Of a DNA stretch of 64,000 nt, positions 24,768 to 33,039 are shown one piece after another. Under the pieces are notes generated by a model that saw nothing but the letters and a program-made list of their open reading frames with translations, was not told where the DNA came from and ran no database searches. The DNA is from Actinosynnema pretiosum (GTDB lineage Bacteria; Actinomycetota; Actinomycetes; Mycobacteriales; Pseudonocardiaceae), in the NCBI RefSeq assembly GCF_024171695.1, contig NZ_JAMTCF010000006.1, forward strand, positions 1 through 64,000, in the 5' to 3' direction. Position numbers and translations under genes: made by a program. The stretch's first letter is position 1; each line of letters begins with the position of its first letter.

Positions 24768-25531
24768 GGTTCTACCTGGGCACCCACCAACCGTCCTGGT
24801 TGGCCCGCGACCTGGGCGTGCCACTGCTGGTCTCCCACCGCCGCCTGGCCGACCGGAAAACCCTGCCGCGCGCCACCCACCCCTGGGCGCTGGACTCGGG
24901 CGGCTTCACCGAGCTCTCCCTGCACGGCCGCTGGCGCACCGACGCCATCGCCTACGTAGCGGCGGTACGCCGCTACGCCACCGAGATGGGCAACCTGACC
25001 TGGGCTGCGCCCCAGGACTGGATGACCGAGGACCACGTCCTGGCCCGCACCGGCCTGTCCCTGCGCGCCCACCAGCGCAACACCGTCACCAACTACCTGC
25101 GCCTACGCGACCTGGCCCCGGACCTGCCGTTCATCCCGGTACTTCAAGGCCAGAAGATCACCGACTACCACCGCTGCGCCGACCTCTACGAACGTCACGG
25201 CGTCGACCTCGCCGCGCTTCCGCTGACGGGCGTGGGAAGCATCTGCCGCCGCCAGCACACCGCCGAGGTGCAGCGGATCGTCACCTCCCTGGCCGCTCGC
25301 GGGTACCGCTTGCACGCCTTCGGCGCGAAGGTCCTGGGCCTGGCAAAGTACGCCGACTCGATCGCTTCCAGCGACTCGACGTCATGGAGTTTGCGCGGGC
25401 GCCACGTCCCCGGCTGCACGCCGACCCACCGCAGCGAGTCCAACTGCCTGCGCTTCGCCCTGCGCTGGCACCACGACCTGCTCCAGCGACTGCCCGCTAC
25501 CCCCGCCGACTACCAGCAGCAGGCAGCGTGA
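24764..25531 (+). CDS. DpdA-like tRNA-guanine transglycosylase homologue for DNA deazapurine modification
   Basis: A 255-residue protein, ATG 24764 (ATGA overlap with the transporter). It has the TGT-fold signature LDSGGF (residues 43-48, Asp44), preceded by LPRATHPWA and followed by ELSLHGRW, then APQDWM, FIPVLQGQ, PLTGVGSICRR, LHAFGAK and SSDSTSWS. TGT-superfamily enzymes exchange guanine for a 7-deazaguanine base; the DpdA branch does so in DNA. The protein is much shorter than tRNA-acting TGTs and lacks an obvious Cys/His zinc site, which fits the phage or actinobacterial DpdA-like branch. It is the last gene of the operon and probably modifies element DNA in the cytosol. Confidence 0.78.
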   Translation: MRFYLGTHQPSWLARDLGVPLLVSHRRLADRKTLPRATHPWALDSGGFTELSLHGRWRTDAIAYVAAVRRYATEMGNLTWAAPQDWMTEDHVLARTGLSLRAHQRNTVTNYLRLRDLAPDLPFIPVLQGQKITDYHRCADLYERHGVDLAALPLTGVGSICRRQHTAEVQRIVTSLAARGYRLHAFGAKVLGLAKYADSIASSDSTSWSLRGRHVPGCTPTHRSESNCLRFALRWHHDLLQRLPATPADYQQQAA

Positions 25532-25573
25532 CCACCACAAGTCTTCAACGCTGTGACGATGCGCTGGCGGCGT

Positions 25574-26470
25574 TCAGCGCGATACCCACAGTGCAGTGTC
25601 GTCCCCCGCCCGCAGGGTGCTCAACCGGTGAGCCAACTGCGCGGCGGCGGCCTGGTCGGCGTTGTCCGCGTGGCGGATGAAGGAGCCCAGGGTGTGCAGG
25701 TCGCGGAGGGCTCGCAGCACCGGGAAGCCGGACCAGGTGGTGATGTCGTTGCCGTAGGTGGCGCTGAAAGCTTGGAGCTGCTCGGCGGTGCGGCCGTACC
25801 GGGTGCCCTGGTAGGTGTTGACCAGGTCGAGTTCGCGAGGTCCGGTGGCGGTCTCGTCCCAGTCAGCGAGCAGGACTCGGTCGTGTTCGGCGCGGAGCAG
25901 GTTGCCGGGGTAAGCGTCACCGTGGATGTGGCCGACGCCGAGCGGGAACTCCAGCCCGACGTACTCTTCGAGCAGTTCACGGCTTCGGGTGAGCAGCCAG
26001 TCGCGGTCGCGGTCAGTCAGCGCGCCGATGCTGGTGCGCACGGTCTCGGTGAAGTGGGCCAGCGGGCGGTACGCGGGCAGCTCGACCGGGGGCGGGGGCA
26101 GTGCGTGCAGGCGGCGCAGCAGCCGGGCCAGGTGAACGGGGTCGATCGGGACGCCGCCCGCGGGCTGCGGGTGGTAGTGCCAGAAGGTGACCGTGTGCGC
26201 GTCCAGCCGGACCGGCTGCTCGACGGGGAGCGGTTGGACGGCGGGGAAGTCCTGCTGGCCGAGCCAGCGGGTGATGGCGACGGCGCGTTCGGCCGCCGCT
26301 ACGGCGTCGGGGCCGGTGGCGACGCGGGCCACGGTGCACTCAGCCGAGAGGTGGAACACCGCGGTGCCGTGGTCGCGCAGCAACCGCATTCCCCGCGTGG
26401 ACAAGCCAACGACAGCGGCGGCTCGGTGCGCGGTGGAGGCCAGGTGTTCGAGGTCGTGCTCGCGGGTCAC
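25574..26470 (-). CDS. APH-fold phosphotransferase
   Basis: A 298-residue protein from ATG 26470, which overlaps the upstream regulator's stop by four bases. Kinase-fold motifs of the aminoglycoside/choline phosphotransferase superfamily are present: the catalytic loop HIHGDAYPGNLL and the metal-binding ADWDETATGPRELDL, then NTYQGTRYG. The N-terminal lobe is short and Lys-poor. The substrate is unknown: this superfamily phosphorylates antibiotics, sugars and small alcohols. Because it is translationally coupled to an XRE-TPR regulator, the small-molecule product or substrate may feed into that regulator. Resistance to an aminoglycoside is possible but not indicated by any specific motif. Confidence 0.75.
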   Translation of the reverse strand: MTREHDLEHLASTAHRAAAVVGLSTRGMRLLRDHGTAVFHLSAECTVARVATGPDAVAAAERAVAITRWLGQQDFPAVQPLPVEQPVRLDAHTVTFWHYHPQPAGGVPIDPVHLARLLRRLHALPPPPVELPAYRPLAHFTETVRTSIGALTDRDRDWLLTRSRELLEEYVGLEFPLGVGHIHGDAYPGNLLRAEHDRVLLADWDETATGPRELDLVNTYQGTRYGRTAEQLQAFSATYGNDITTWSGFPVLRALRDLHTLGSFIRHADNADQAAAAQLAHRLSTLRAGDDTALWVSR

Positions 26471-27798
26471 CGGCCAGAGGGTAGTGCCACTTTCCCGGTC
26501 GGGCCGAAAGCATGGATCTGCTCGCCGAGCTGGCGCGCGGCGATGCTGGTGGCCAGCGGTGAGCCTGTCAGCGTGGCACGGGTGGTGACGATGGCGGTGT
26601 CGAACTGGCGTATGCGTTGGTCGGCAGGCAGGACGAGTAACGGGGCCAAGGCGTGCGCCGCGCCGTCCAGGTCGGCGTGGGCGATGCGGGCGTTGACCAC
26701 GTCCAAGCGGGCCAGCCCGGCGTCGCCGTAGGAGTAGCTGGCGGCCGGACCGGTCTCGTAGGCGGTGAGCGCGGTAAGCGCGTGGTGCTCGGCTTGCTCG
26801 TGCTGACCGAGCAGGCCGTGAGTACCGCCCATGTAGTAGCAGACCTTCGCGAGTGGGAAGGCGAACAACCCGCCCAGGTCGGTGACGTCGTCGTCGTCGA
26901 CCGGGATCTCATTCATCGCGTGCAGACGCGCGAGGGCGTCCAGCGCTCGGGTTCGATTTCCCGCTCGTGCCGCGCTGCGGGCCTCGATGGCGGTCAGCCT
27001 GATGCGGTTCTGCGTGCCTGCCCGGTACCGGTTCCCCTGTTCGACCAGTTCCAAGGCAGCGTGGGCGCGGTGGGGTGACCACTCGTTGATCAGGGCGGCG
27101 CTGCCGCGCGCCCAGGCGCGCAGAGCGTCATGGCCTGCGGCGTTGGCGCAGGTCCAGGCAACGCGCAGTTGCGCGAGGGCGGATTGGTGGTCGCCGACGT
27201 TCTGCGCGGCGTGGGCGAGCAGGAGTCCGGCGGCGCTAGCCAGGAAGTAGAGGTCGCGGGCCTGCTTTGGGCGTTGGCGACGTTGCAGCAGGGTGGCGGT
27301 GGTATCGCGGACGGCGATCAGGTCGGTCAACAGTGCGCGGGGCGGGGTGCTGACGTAGGCCAGGGAGATGCGGCTGATCTCCCAGCGCAGGTGCTCGACC
27401 ACGTCCCGGCTGCTGTCGTCGAAGACGGCGGCGCGCTCGACGAAGGCCAACGAGTCCCGCGCGGCCTGCCCGGTGATGCGCAGCAGTTCGTCGTGGACAG
27501 CGAGAGACGCGTTCAGGGGCGCGCCGACTTCACGGAAAGGGGAGGCCACCGTCTCCCCTGGCGTTCTCGCGGCGAGGAGTTCGGGTTCTGGGGTGGGTTT
27601 GGCGAGCAGGGCTTGCAGTTCGTCCAGCGAGATGTCGAGAGCGGTCGCGATCCGCGCACGACGCCATGCTTGCGGGGTCTGCTCACCGCGTTCCCACCGA
27701 CCGGCGGTGGAGAAGTCCACGCCCACAGCGTGCGCGAAGGTCTCCTGACTGAAGCCCATCAGCTCACGCCGCTCGATCAACTTCCAGCGCCGTTCCAT
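26467..27798 (-). CDS. XRE-family regulator with a TPR-like sensor domain
   Basis: A 443-residue protein. ATG 27798 is chosen over the adjacent TTG at 27801. Residues about 5-65 form an XRE/Cro-type HTH (LIERRELMGFSQETFAHAVG, DFSTAGRWERGEQTP). The remainder is all helical with TPR-like repeats (HAAQNVGDHQSALAQLRVAW, ARAGNRTRALDALARLHAMN, LLGQHEQAEHHALTAL). This is the common actinobacterial XRE-TPR architecture and resembles peptide-sensing regulators. It precedes and overlaps the phosphotransferase gene. A regulator of that gene, or of the adjacent divergent SLOG gene at 27945, is the simplest reading. Confidence 0.75.
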   Translation of the reverse strand: MERRWKLIERRELMGFSQETFAHAVGVDFSTAGRWERGEQTPQAWRRARIATALDISLDELQALLAKPTPEPELLAARTPGETVASPFREVGAPLNASLAVHDELLRITGQAARDSLAFVERAAVFDDSSRDVVEHLRWEISRISLAYVSTPPRALLTDLIAVRDTTATLLQRRQRPKQARDLYFLASAAGLLLAHAAQNVGDHQSALAQLRVAWTCANAAGHDALRAWARGSAALINEWSPHRAHAALELVEQGNRYRAGTQNRIRLTAIEARSAARAGNRTRALDALARLHAMNEIPVDDDDVTDLGGLFAFPLAKVCYYMGGTHGLLGQHEQAEHHALTALTAYETGPAASYSYGDAGLARLDVVNARIAHADLDGAAHALAPLLVLPADQRIRQFDTAIVTTRATLTGSPLATSIAARQLGEQIHAFGPTGKVALPSGR

Positions 27799-27944
27799 CA
27801 ACCCGGCCCCCTTTCCGGTCAGTCCTCTTCCGTGGTCCCGGTGGGCAGCGCGTTGTTCACCGCAGGACCGCCGGTCCTATGGGATCGTCCCCAGGGCGGG
27901 TTCGGTAGATGACATTCGATGACACGTGGGAGAGGGGGTCGCGC

Positions 27945-28406
27945 ATGGGACGACAGGTGACGATCACCGGGACGCGCTCGGTCTCCACCGACGGGCTGGC
28001 GCGGCTGGGCGGGTTGTTCGCGGAGTACCTGGGGCCGTTCGCCACGGCGGACGCGCACTTCCACCTCGGTGGCGCCGCGGGGATCGACACGCTCGCCCTG
28101 GACTGGCTGGCCGAGCACACCAAGACGGCGTTGACCGTGGTCGTGCCGTGCGGGGTGGCCGACCAACCGGAGGCCGCGGCCGGGAGCGTCACCCGGTGGC
28201 AGCGGGCGGGCAGGTTGGCCGAGGTGGTGGAGCTGGGCGCGTCCCGGCTCGACGCCGCCGCCTACCACGCCCGGAACCGGTGGATGGTCGACCGGAGCGG
28301 CTTCGTGGTCGGTTTCCCCGAGAACGCCGGGCAGGGCAGCGGAACCTGGTACACCCTCGACTACGCCGCCGGGCAGGGCAAACCGCGACTCGTGGTGCCG
28401 ATCTAG
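27945..28406 (+). CDS. SLOG/DprA-like nucleotide-binding protein
   Basis: A 153-residue Rossmann-like protein. ATG 27945 is chosen because GGGAGAGGGGG lies six bases upstream; an earlier ATG at 27909 lacks a site. It has LGGAAGIDTLALDW near residue 47, YHARNRWMVDRSGFVVGFP and GSGTWYTLDYAAGQGKPRLV in the order typical of the SLOG superfamily (DprA, LOG, DUF2493/YspA). Such proteins bind nucleotides, nucleotide-derived ligands or single-stranded DNA. The gene is followed by an XRE-type regulator only about 13 bases later. It may sense a nucleotide signal in a conflict system; the ligand is unknown. Confidence 0.7.
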   Translation: MGRQVTITGTRSVSTDGLARLGGLFAEYLGPFATADAHFHLGGAAGIDTLALDWLAEHTKTALTVVVPCGVADQPEAAAGSVTRWQRAGRLAEVVELGASRLDAAAYHARNRWMVDRSGFVVGFPENAGQGSGTWYTLDYAAGQGKPRLVVPI

Positions 28407-28419
28407 GGGGGTGAACACC

Positions 28420-29721
28420 GTGAACGGTGCGACCGGTGGCCCTGCCGAGGGCGCCCGGCTGCTGCGGCGGTTGCGGGAGAAGCGGGGCTGGTCCTGGAGC
28501 GACCTGGCGCGCGGGTTGCGCGACACCGCCGACCGACTCGCTCTCCCTTCACCTGCGCCCCGGCAGGTAGTCAGCATCCAGCGCGCGGTCGCCCGCTGGG
28601 AAAGCCCTGCCGACCGTACGCGGCCCGGTGACCGGTACCAGTTCCTGCTGGCCCACCTCTACGCGCGCACCCCCGGTGGGGAGGTGGTGCTGGGGGCGGA
28701 CTCGGACTTCGCGATCCTGCTGGAGGCGTTGCGGCACTTCGGGATGACCGACGACCGGGCGGTGAAGCTGGTCGAACTCGTCACCTTCGCACTCGCGCCA
28801 CAGGCCGAGGGACACCTGTCCGGTGATGCGGACCCGGACCTGGTCCACCGGTTGCGCATGGACATCACGGGGATTGACTCCCTGATCGGGACAGACCTGT
28901 TCATCCGGCTCCAGCTCCGCTTGTCCCCGGTGTTAGACGCCTGCCGCCACCTCCTGCGGACCGATCGCGGTGGCGAGCGGCAGGAAGTGGTGCAACTGGC
29001 GGTGGACGCGTTCGCCTTGGCAGGGCGGTTGGCTTTCGAGAACCGCGACGACGAATCCGCTGCCGCCCTATACGGGGAAGCCACCCGGACCGCCGCGCGC
29101 CTTGAGGCCCCTGCTCGGCGAGCAGCCGTGCGCACCAGCCACACGATGGTGCTCCTGCACTCCACCAACGACCTGCCCGCTGCGGAACAGCTCATCCGCG
29201 CCGCAGCGGTCGACGCCCGTCGAAGCCCCGGTTACATGGTCCAGGCGCGCGTGCATGCGGTCCAGGCGGAGATCTGCGCACGCGCCGGTCGTGGTGGTGC
29301 AGCCGCAGCAGCACTGGAACGAGCCTGGATGAGTCTTGCCCAAGTGCACCCTGGTGATCATGGCGGGGAGTTCAGCGCCAACTACCTGCACGGCTTCGAG
29401 GGGCTGTGCGCGCTCAAGGCAGGTGCCGCCGAGCACGCCCACGACGTGCTCTCCAGCTCGCTGGGGAAGTTGACCGGCGACCGGGAGGCCGTCCAGCGGG
29501 GCATCGTTGGCAGCGACCTCGCCCTCGCGCGGCTGATCCTGGGCGACGCGGTGGCGTGCACGGCCCTGTTGCACGAGGCGGTGGACGTCGCCGCGGGGAC
29601 CGGAGGACGGGTCGCGGCACAGCGCATCCGGGCCGCGCGACACGAGCTGCGCGCGCACCGGGAAGAGCGGTTCGTCGCCGAGTTGGACGACCACATCCAC
29701 GAGGCGTTCATCGGAAGATGA
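28420..29721 (+). CDS. HTH regulator with a helical-repeat sensor domain, coupled to the SLOG gene
   Basis: A 433-residue protein. Two in-frame GTG codons are possible, 28411 and 28420; the AGGGGGG stretch gives sensible spacing only for 28420. Residues about 10-65 form an XRE-like HTH with an extended loop (LLRRLREKRGWSWSDLARGL, then QVVSIQRAVARWE). The remainder is an alpha-helical TPR-like array (AALYGEATRTAARL, AAALERAWMSLAQVH). It is one of three XRE-TPR-type regulators in 13 kb, each beside a different effector module. A partnership with the SLOG protein directly upstream is inferred from the tight spacing. Confidence 0.7.
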   Translation: MNGATGGPAEGARLLRRLREKRGWSWSDLARGLRDTADRLALPSPAPRQVVSIQRAVARWESPADRTRPGDRYQFLLAHLYARTPGGEVVLGADSDFAILLEALRHFGMTDDRAVKLVELVTFALAPQAEGHLSGDADPDLVHRLRMDITGIDSLIGTDLFIRLQLRLSPVLDACRHLLRTDRGGERQEVVQLAVDAFALAGRLAFENRDDESAAALYGEATRTAARLEAPARRAAVRTSHTMVLLHSTNDLPAAEQLIRAAAVDARRSPGYMVQARVHAVQAEICARAGRGGAAAAALERAWMSLAQVHPGDHGGEFSANYLHGFEGLCALKAGAAEHAHDVLSSSLGKLTGDREAVQRGIVGSDLALARLILGDAVACTALLHEAVDVAAGTGGRVAAQRIRAARHELRAHREERFVAELDDHIHEAFIGR

Positions 29722-30075
29722 CGTGAGGTCTTCCCTATTCACTCCTGCTGCACCGGTATCGCTTGATCGACCGGATGCCCACCCCCAGTGCAACTCCCGC
29801 ACCGGGAAAGTCGGTGACGCAGCACGGAAGTGGGTCAACCGCGAGATCTCACCCGCCCGATTCAAGATCAACGATGAGGCGCTGGAACAACCCGTGCTCG
29901 ATGTGATCCACCAAGTGCTCGCCGCACCGACCACCGAAGATCACTGACGGCACCAGACAGGTCAAGACCTTGCCAGACCGCTGCCCGAGTTGGGCATCAA
30001 CGAGCGTGGGCCGACCGGTTCCTCCCTCGGCCGCAGGGTGCTCGCCAGCCGGGGCGTCCTGGCGTGCGCGACCGG
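29722..30075. other. Gap between convergent genes, no convincing gene
   Basis: About 350 bases between the regulator's stop and the stop of the Imm1-like gene. A 74-codon open frame (29723-29947) exists but has no ribosome site and no recognisable domain. It overlaps the regulator's end only by position. I see no perfect hairpin long enough to call a terminator. Confidence 0.5.
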
Positions 30076-30531
30076 TCAGACGACCTCGGCGTCCTGCCAG
30101 CTCAGGCAGGACGGGCGCTCGCCGTCGGTCAGGAACTCGCGCACCGCCTGCTCTACCTGCGCTAGGGGCAGGGTGCTGGAGGGGCGGTAGCGGCTGCCGC
30201 CGTGCGGGTCGTAGACCAGGGCGGGCGCGCCGGGGCTGGTGGTGGCGGCCAGGCTGTCCCAGGCCCCGCCGTCGGGCCGGTAGTCGTGGTACGAGAGCGC
30301 GCCCGCGCCCTGGTCGGGGTCGACGGAGACGACCAGGCGGGTGCTCGGGTCCGAGTAGCGGTCCACGGGTTGGTCGGCGAGGTAGAGCTGGGTGCCCCAG
30401 TGTGGGAGGCTGGCACGAACGAGGTCGTCGACGAGCGCCTCGACCTCCTCCTGAGTGCGTGCGTGGCGCCAGCGGTTGTCCAGCAGCGCCGAGACCACGC
30501 TGGCCACCGACTGGCCCGTCGTGGTGTTCAT
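30076..30531 (-). CDS. Imm1-like immunity protein
   Basis: A 151-residue acidic protein, ATG 30531, with AGGAGG eight bases upstream. The pattern LVVSVDPDQGAGALSYHDY, then LVYDPHGGSRYRPSSTLPLA and a C-terminal VREFLTDGERPSCLSWQ fits the Imm1 family of polymorphic-toxin immunity proteins: a small alpha/beta protein with a conserved LPxxxVxxAVREF region before a C-terminal Cys/Trp. Members of the family were described next to SCP1.201-type deaminase toxins, and the gene 29 bases upstream on the same strand encodes one. Its role would be to bind and block the deaminase in the cytosol. Confidence 0.7.
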   Translation of the reverse strand: MNTTTGQSVASVVSALLDNRWRHARTQEEVEALVDDLVRASLPHWGTQLYLADQPVDRYSDPSTRLVVSVDPDQGAGALSYHDYRPDGGAWDSLAATTSPGAPALVYDPHGGSRYRPSSTLPLAQVEQAVREFLTDGERPSCLSWQDAEVV

Positions 30532-30560
30532 TCCCGGTTCCTCCTGGTCTCGTCCACAGG

Positions 30561-31415
30561 TCAGGGGGTGGCGGTACCGTCGATGACCACCGGAACGGTG
30601 TTACCGCGCTCCCACACGACCAGCGTCGACCCTAGCGGCAGCAGGGCCCGCACCGCGCGCCAGCAGCCGTCGGGACCGTCGCAGACGGTGTTATTTATCA
30701 GCAGGACGCCGTAGGTCAGTCCGGTCTCGGCCATCAACGCGGCGGCCTTGACCTCCACGTGGTCGACGCCCCTGGCGCGGGTGGCGCTCTGGGGCGGCCA
30801 CGGGTAGTGCCCGCTGGTGCGCAGCACCAGGTCGGTGCGCTCCATCCGGTCGCGCTCGGCCCGCTCCTCCAGAGGCTCGGCCTCGCGGCGCGCCGCGCGC
30901 TGCTGCGGGGAGGAGGCCGAGGGGCGGTAGTTCCCGCTGGTCAAGTACAGCCCGTCGCCGCCGGTGGTGTGCAGCAGCCCGGTGGTGGCCCCGGTGCCGC
31001 CGGGCCGGTCGGCGAGCAGCGCCTGCTGCCGCTCCGCCCACAGTGGGTCGCGGCCACGCGTCATGAGGTCGGGCGGGAGGGTGGCCGGGTGGGGCGGGCT
31101 CGACGCGGGCACGGGGACGCCGGGTGCGGGTGGGTCGGTACCGGTCGGCGTACGTTCGCGCTCGATGATCGTGGTGATGGCCGCGCTCAGCTCACCGCAG
31201 TCGGCGAGCACCGCAGCGAAGCTCTCCTCTAGCAGCGGGTTCAGCCCCTCCAACAGCGCCTCGGCCTCGGGATCGAGGCTGCCGCGCAGGGCGTGCGACA
31301 GCAGTTCGGCTGCGTCCTCCCACCACTGCGCCGCCCGGTTCAGGTGGCTGCCGAGATCGACCAGGTCCACCAGGACCCGGTCGAGCTCGGCGTGGACGTC
31401 CCCGATCGAGACCAC
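30561..31415 (-). CDS. DddA/SCP1.201-like cytosine deaminase toxin with a helical export-type N-terminus
   Basis: A 284-residue protein. I choose GTG 31415, seven bases after GGGGG; the frame continues open to 31511 through an Arg-rich stretch with no site. Residues 1-85 form a helical hairpin with a central WW (31-32), like WXG100/ESX-type substrates. A Pro-rich linker covers 90-125. Residues about 155-284 resemble SCP1.201-like deaminases: zinc site HVE (219-221) with catalytic Glu221, INN at 240-242, then C245-DGPDG-C251 and LLPLGSTLVV. DddA, the best known member, deaminates cytosine in double-stranded DNA. The Imm1-like gene follows. Export by a type VII system is inferred from the N-terminus only. 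Confidence 0.72.
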   Translation of the reverse strand: MVSIGDVHAELDRVLVDLVDLGSHLNRAAQWWEDAAELLSHALRGSLDPEAEALLEGLNPLLEESFAAVLADCGELSAAITTIIERERTPTGTDPPAPGVPVPASSPPHPATLPPDLMTRGRDPLWAERQQALLADRPGGTGATTGLLHTTGGDGLYLTSGNYRPSASSPQQRAARREAEPLEERAERDRMERTDLVLRTSGHYPWPPQSATRARGVDHVEVKAAALMAETGLTYGVLLINNTVCDGPDGCWRAVRALLPLGSTLVVWERGNTVPVVIDGTATP

Positions 31416-31603
31416 CCGGCTACCCCCGTCCCTGTCCGCGTCACGAACCCCGAGCACCGGTCCCCCGTCCGGACCGCCGGGCCGGGAGAACCGCCTGCGC
31501 GCTTTCCGCACGGACGCGGGGCCTGTGCTTCTACGTCCTCGAGTTCGTCAGGTGCTTTCCCTGGTAGCCCACGTGGATTGTGCCGGTGCGCGTGGGCGCG
31601 GTG

Positions 31604-32254
31604 TCACCAGAACAGGTGCGCGCGCTCTCCCGAGCAGTACCTGCGGGCGGCGACGAACAGACGCAGGTAGAGCTGGTCCAGGCTCAGGTAGTTGGGGATC
31701 AGGTCCGTCCTGGCCAGGGTGGCCTCGCTGTAGGCCAGCGCCTGCCCGTCACGGGTCGCGTAGCGTGCGGGCACGGTGTCGACGGCGCCTTCGGCCAGGG
31801 CGATCGCGTCGTCCAGGGCGAGTTCGACCAGGCCGCTGACCTCGGCGTCGTCGAGCGGGATCTGCTCCAGCTCCACCGGCAGGGGCAGCAGGTGCACGTG
31901 CTGGAACTCCCGCTCCAGGTAGTGCGGGGCCAGTGTCACCGCGGTCTGCCGCAACCCGATCGGGTGCAGGTCGGTGTAGGCGACGGGCAGGCCCAGCTCC
32001 TCGTGGACCTCGCGCACGCCCTGCGGGACGCTCTCTCCGGCGTGGTAGTGGCCGCCGACGGTGATGTCGGCGTAGTCGGGCCGCTCGAAGCTGTAGTGAC
32101 CGGGACGTTTCTTCTGCAGCAGCACCCGCCCGGTGTTCGGGTGGAAGGCGAGCGCGGTGAAGGTGCGGTGCCACAAACCCTGGGCGTGCGCCTGCTGCTT
32201 GTCCGCGGTGCCCGCGGGCTCGTAGGTGTCGGTGAAGACGTCGATCAAGGGCAC
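31604..32254 (-). CDS. NUDIX hydrolase
   Basis: A 216-residue protein, last gene of a coupled six-gene operon; ATG 32254 overlaps the upstream gene by 10 bases. The NUDIX box is complete: GGHYHAGESVPQGVREVHEELGL overall, with the key REVHEELG helix. The N-terminal part (HRTFTALAFHPNTGRVLLQKK) is like isopentenyl-diphosphate isomerase-type and related NUDIX proteins. It would cleave or rearrange a diphosphate-linked substrate, perhaps the product of the nucleotidyltransferase encoded directly upstream. The substrate is not known. Confidence 0.82.
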   Translation of the reverse strand: MPLIDVFTDTYEPAGTADKQQAHAQGLWHRTFTALAFHPNTGRVLLQKKRPGHYSFERPDYADITVGGHYHAGESVPQGVREVHEELGLPVAYTDLHPIGLRQTAVTLAPHYLEREFQHVHLLPLPVELEQIPLDDAEVSGLVELALDDAIALAEGAVDTVPARYATRDGQALAYSEATLARTDLIPNYLSLDQLYLRLFVAARRYCSGERAHLFW

Positions 32255-33039
32255 AGTCGCTCTCCCCGCGAGGACTCGGCGGTCAGGAACCGCTCGTGGG
32301 CGTTGAGGGCGTCACGGTAGCGGCGCGGGTCGCCCACGGTGACCCAGCTGCCCTCGATCCGGTGCACGCGCACGTCGGCGTCCCGGGCCAGGGCTCCGAC
32401 GGCGACGCCCAGGTCGACCTCGCCCCTGGCGTGTTCGCTCGGGGCGAGCCGGTCCAGGATCGTGGGGCGCAGCACGAGGCGGGAGACCACCGCCAGGGGC
32501 TCGGTCACGGTGGCCGGGTCGGGGCGCTGCCGGATGCCGGTGACCTGGTCGGGGCGTTGCGGGTGGGTGTCGACCACCCCGAAGGAGGCGATGTCGGCGC
32601 GCTCGACGAGTTGGGCGGCGAGGACGGCGTCGGCGCCGTCGTCGGCCAGCGCGTGCATCGCGGCCAGGTCGCGTCCGCCCAGCAGCACGTCGTCGCCGAA
32701 GGCCACGCCGAAGGTGGTCTCGGCGCGGAGGCGGTCGCGCAGGGTCAGCAGCGGGGTGCCGTTGCCGTAGCCGTGCGCGAGATCCTCGGTGACCGCCTCG
32801 ACGGGGATGTCCCGCTCGCGCAGCAGCTCCAGGTAGGTGGGCACGATGTGGTCGCCGGGCCTGGTGGCCACCAGGACACGGGTGGCCCCGGCGTCGTGGC
32901 ATTCGGCGATCACGTGCTCGAGGGCAGGCCGGGCGCCGAGGGGGAGCATCTCCTTGGGCACGACCGCGCTGAAGGGGCGGAAGCGTTGTGCATGGCCTGC
33001 TGCGGTGACCACGCAGGTCCAGGGGTGGGCGGTGTTCAT
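32245..33039 (-). CDS. GalU-like nucleotidyltransferase
   Basis: A 264-residue protein, ATG 33039 (ATGA overlap with the upstream stop). The N-terminal signature VVTAAGHAQRFRPFSAVV followed by PKEMLPLGARPALEHV is that of UTP-glucose-1-phosphate uridylyltransferases and related sugar-1-phosphate nucleotidyltransferases, although the usual GxGTR loop is changed to GHAQR. FGDDVLLGG carries the metal-binding Asp region. The reaction would be NTP plus a phosphate ester giving a nucleoside-diphosphate conjugate plus pyrophosphate. Its substrate here is probably not glucose, given the altered loop and odd operon. Confidence 0.78.
   Translation of the reverse strand: MNTAHPWTCVVTAAGHAQRFRPFSAVVPKEMLPLGARPALEHVIAECHDAGATRVLVATRPGDHIVPTYLELLRERDIPVEAVTEDLAHGYGNGTPLLTLRDRLRAETTFGVAFGDDVLLGGRDLAAMHALADDGADAVLAAQLVERADIASFGVVDTHPQRPDQVTGIRQRPDPATVTEPLAVVSRLVLRPTILDRLAPSEHARGEVDLGVAVGALARDADVRVHRIEGSWVTVGDPRRYRDALNAHERFLTAESSRGERLCP

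Noticed and set aside
25574-26470. Naming the APH-fold protein an aminoglycoside-resistance enzyme
   Set aside because: Only superfamily motifs are visible; substrate-specific features are not, and the coupled XRE-TPR regulator does not indicate resistance.
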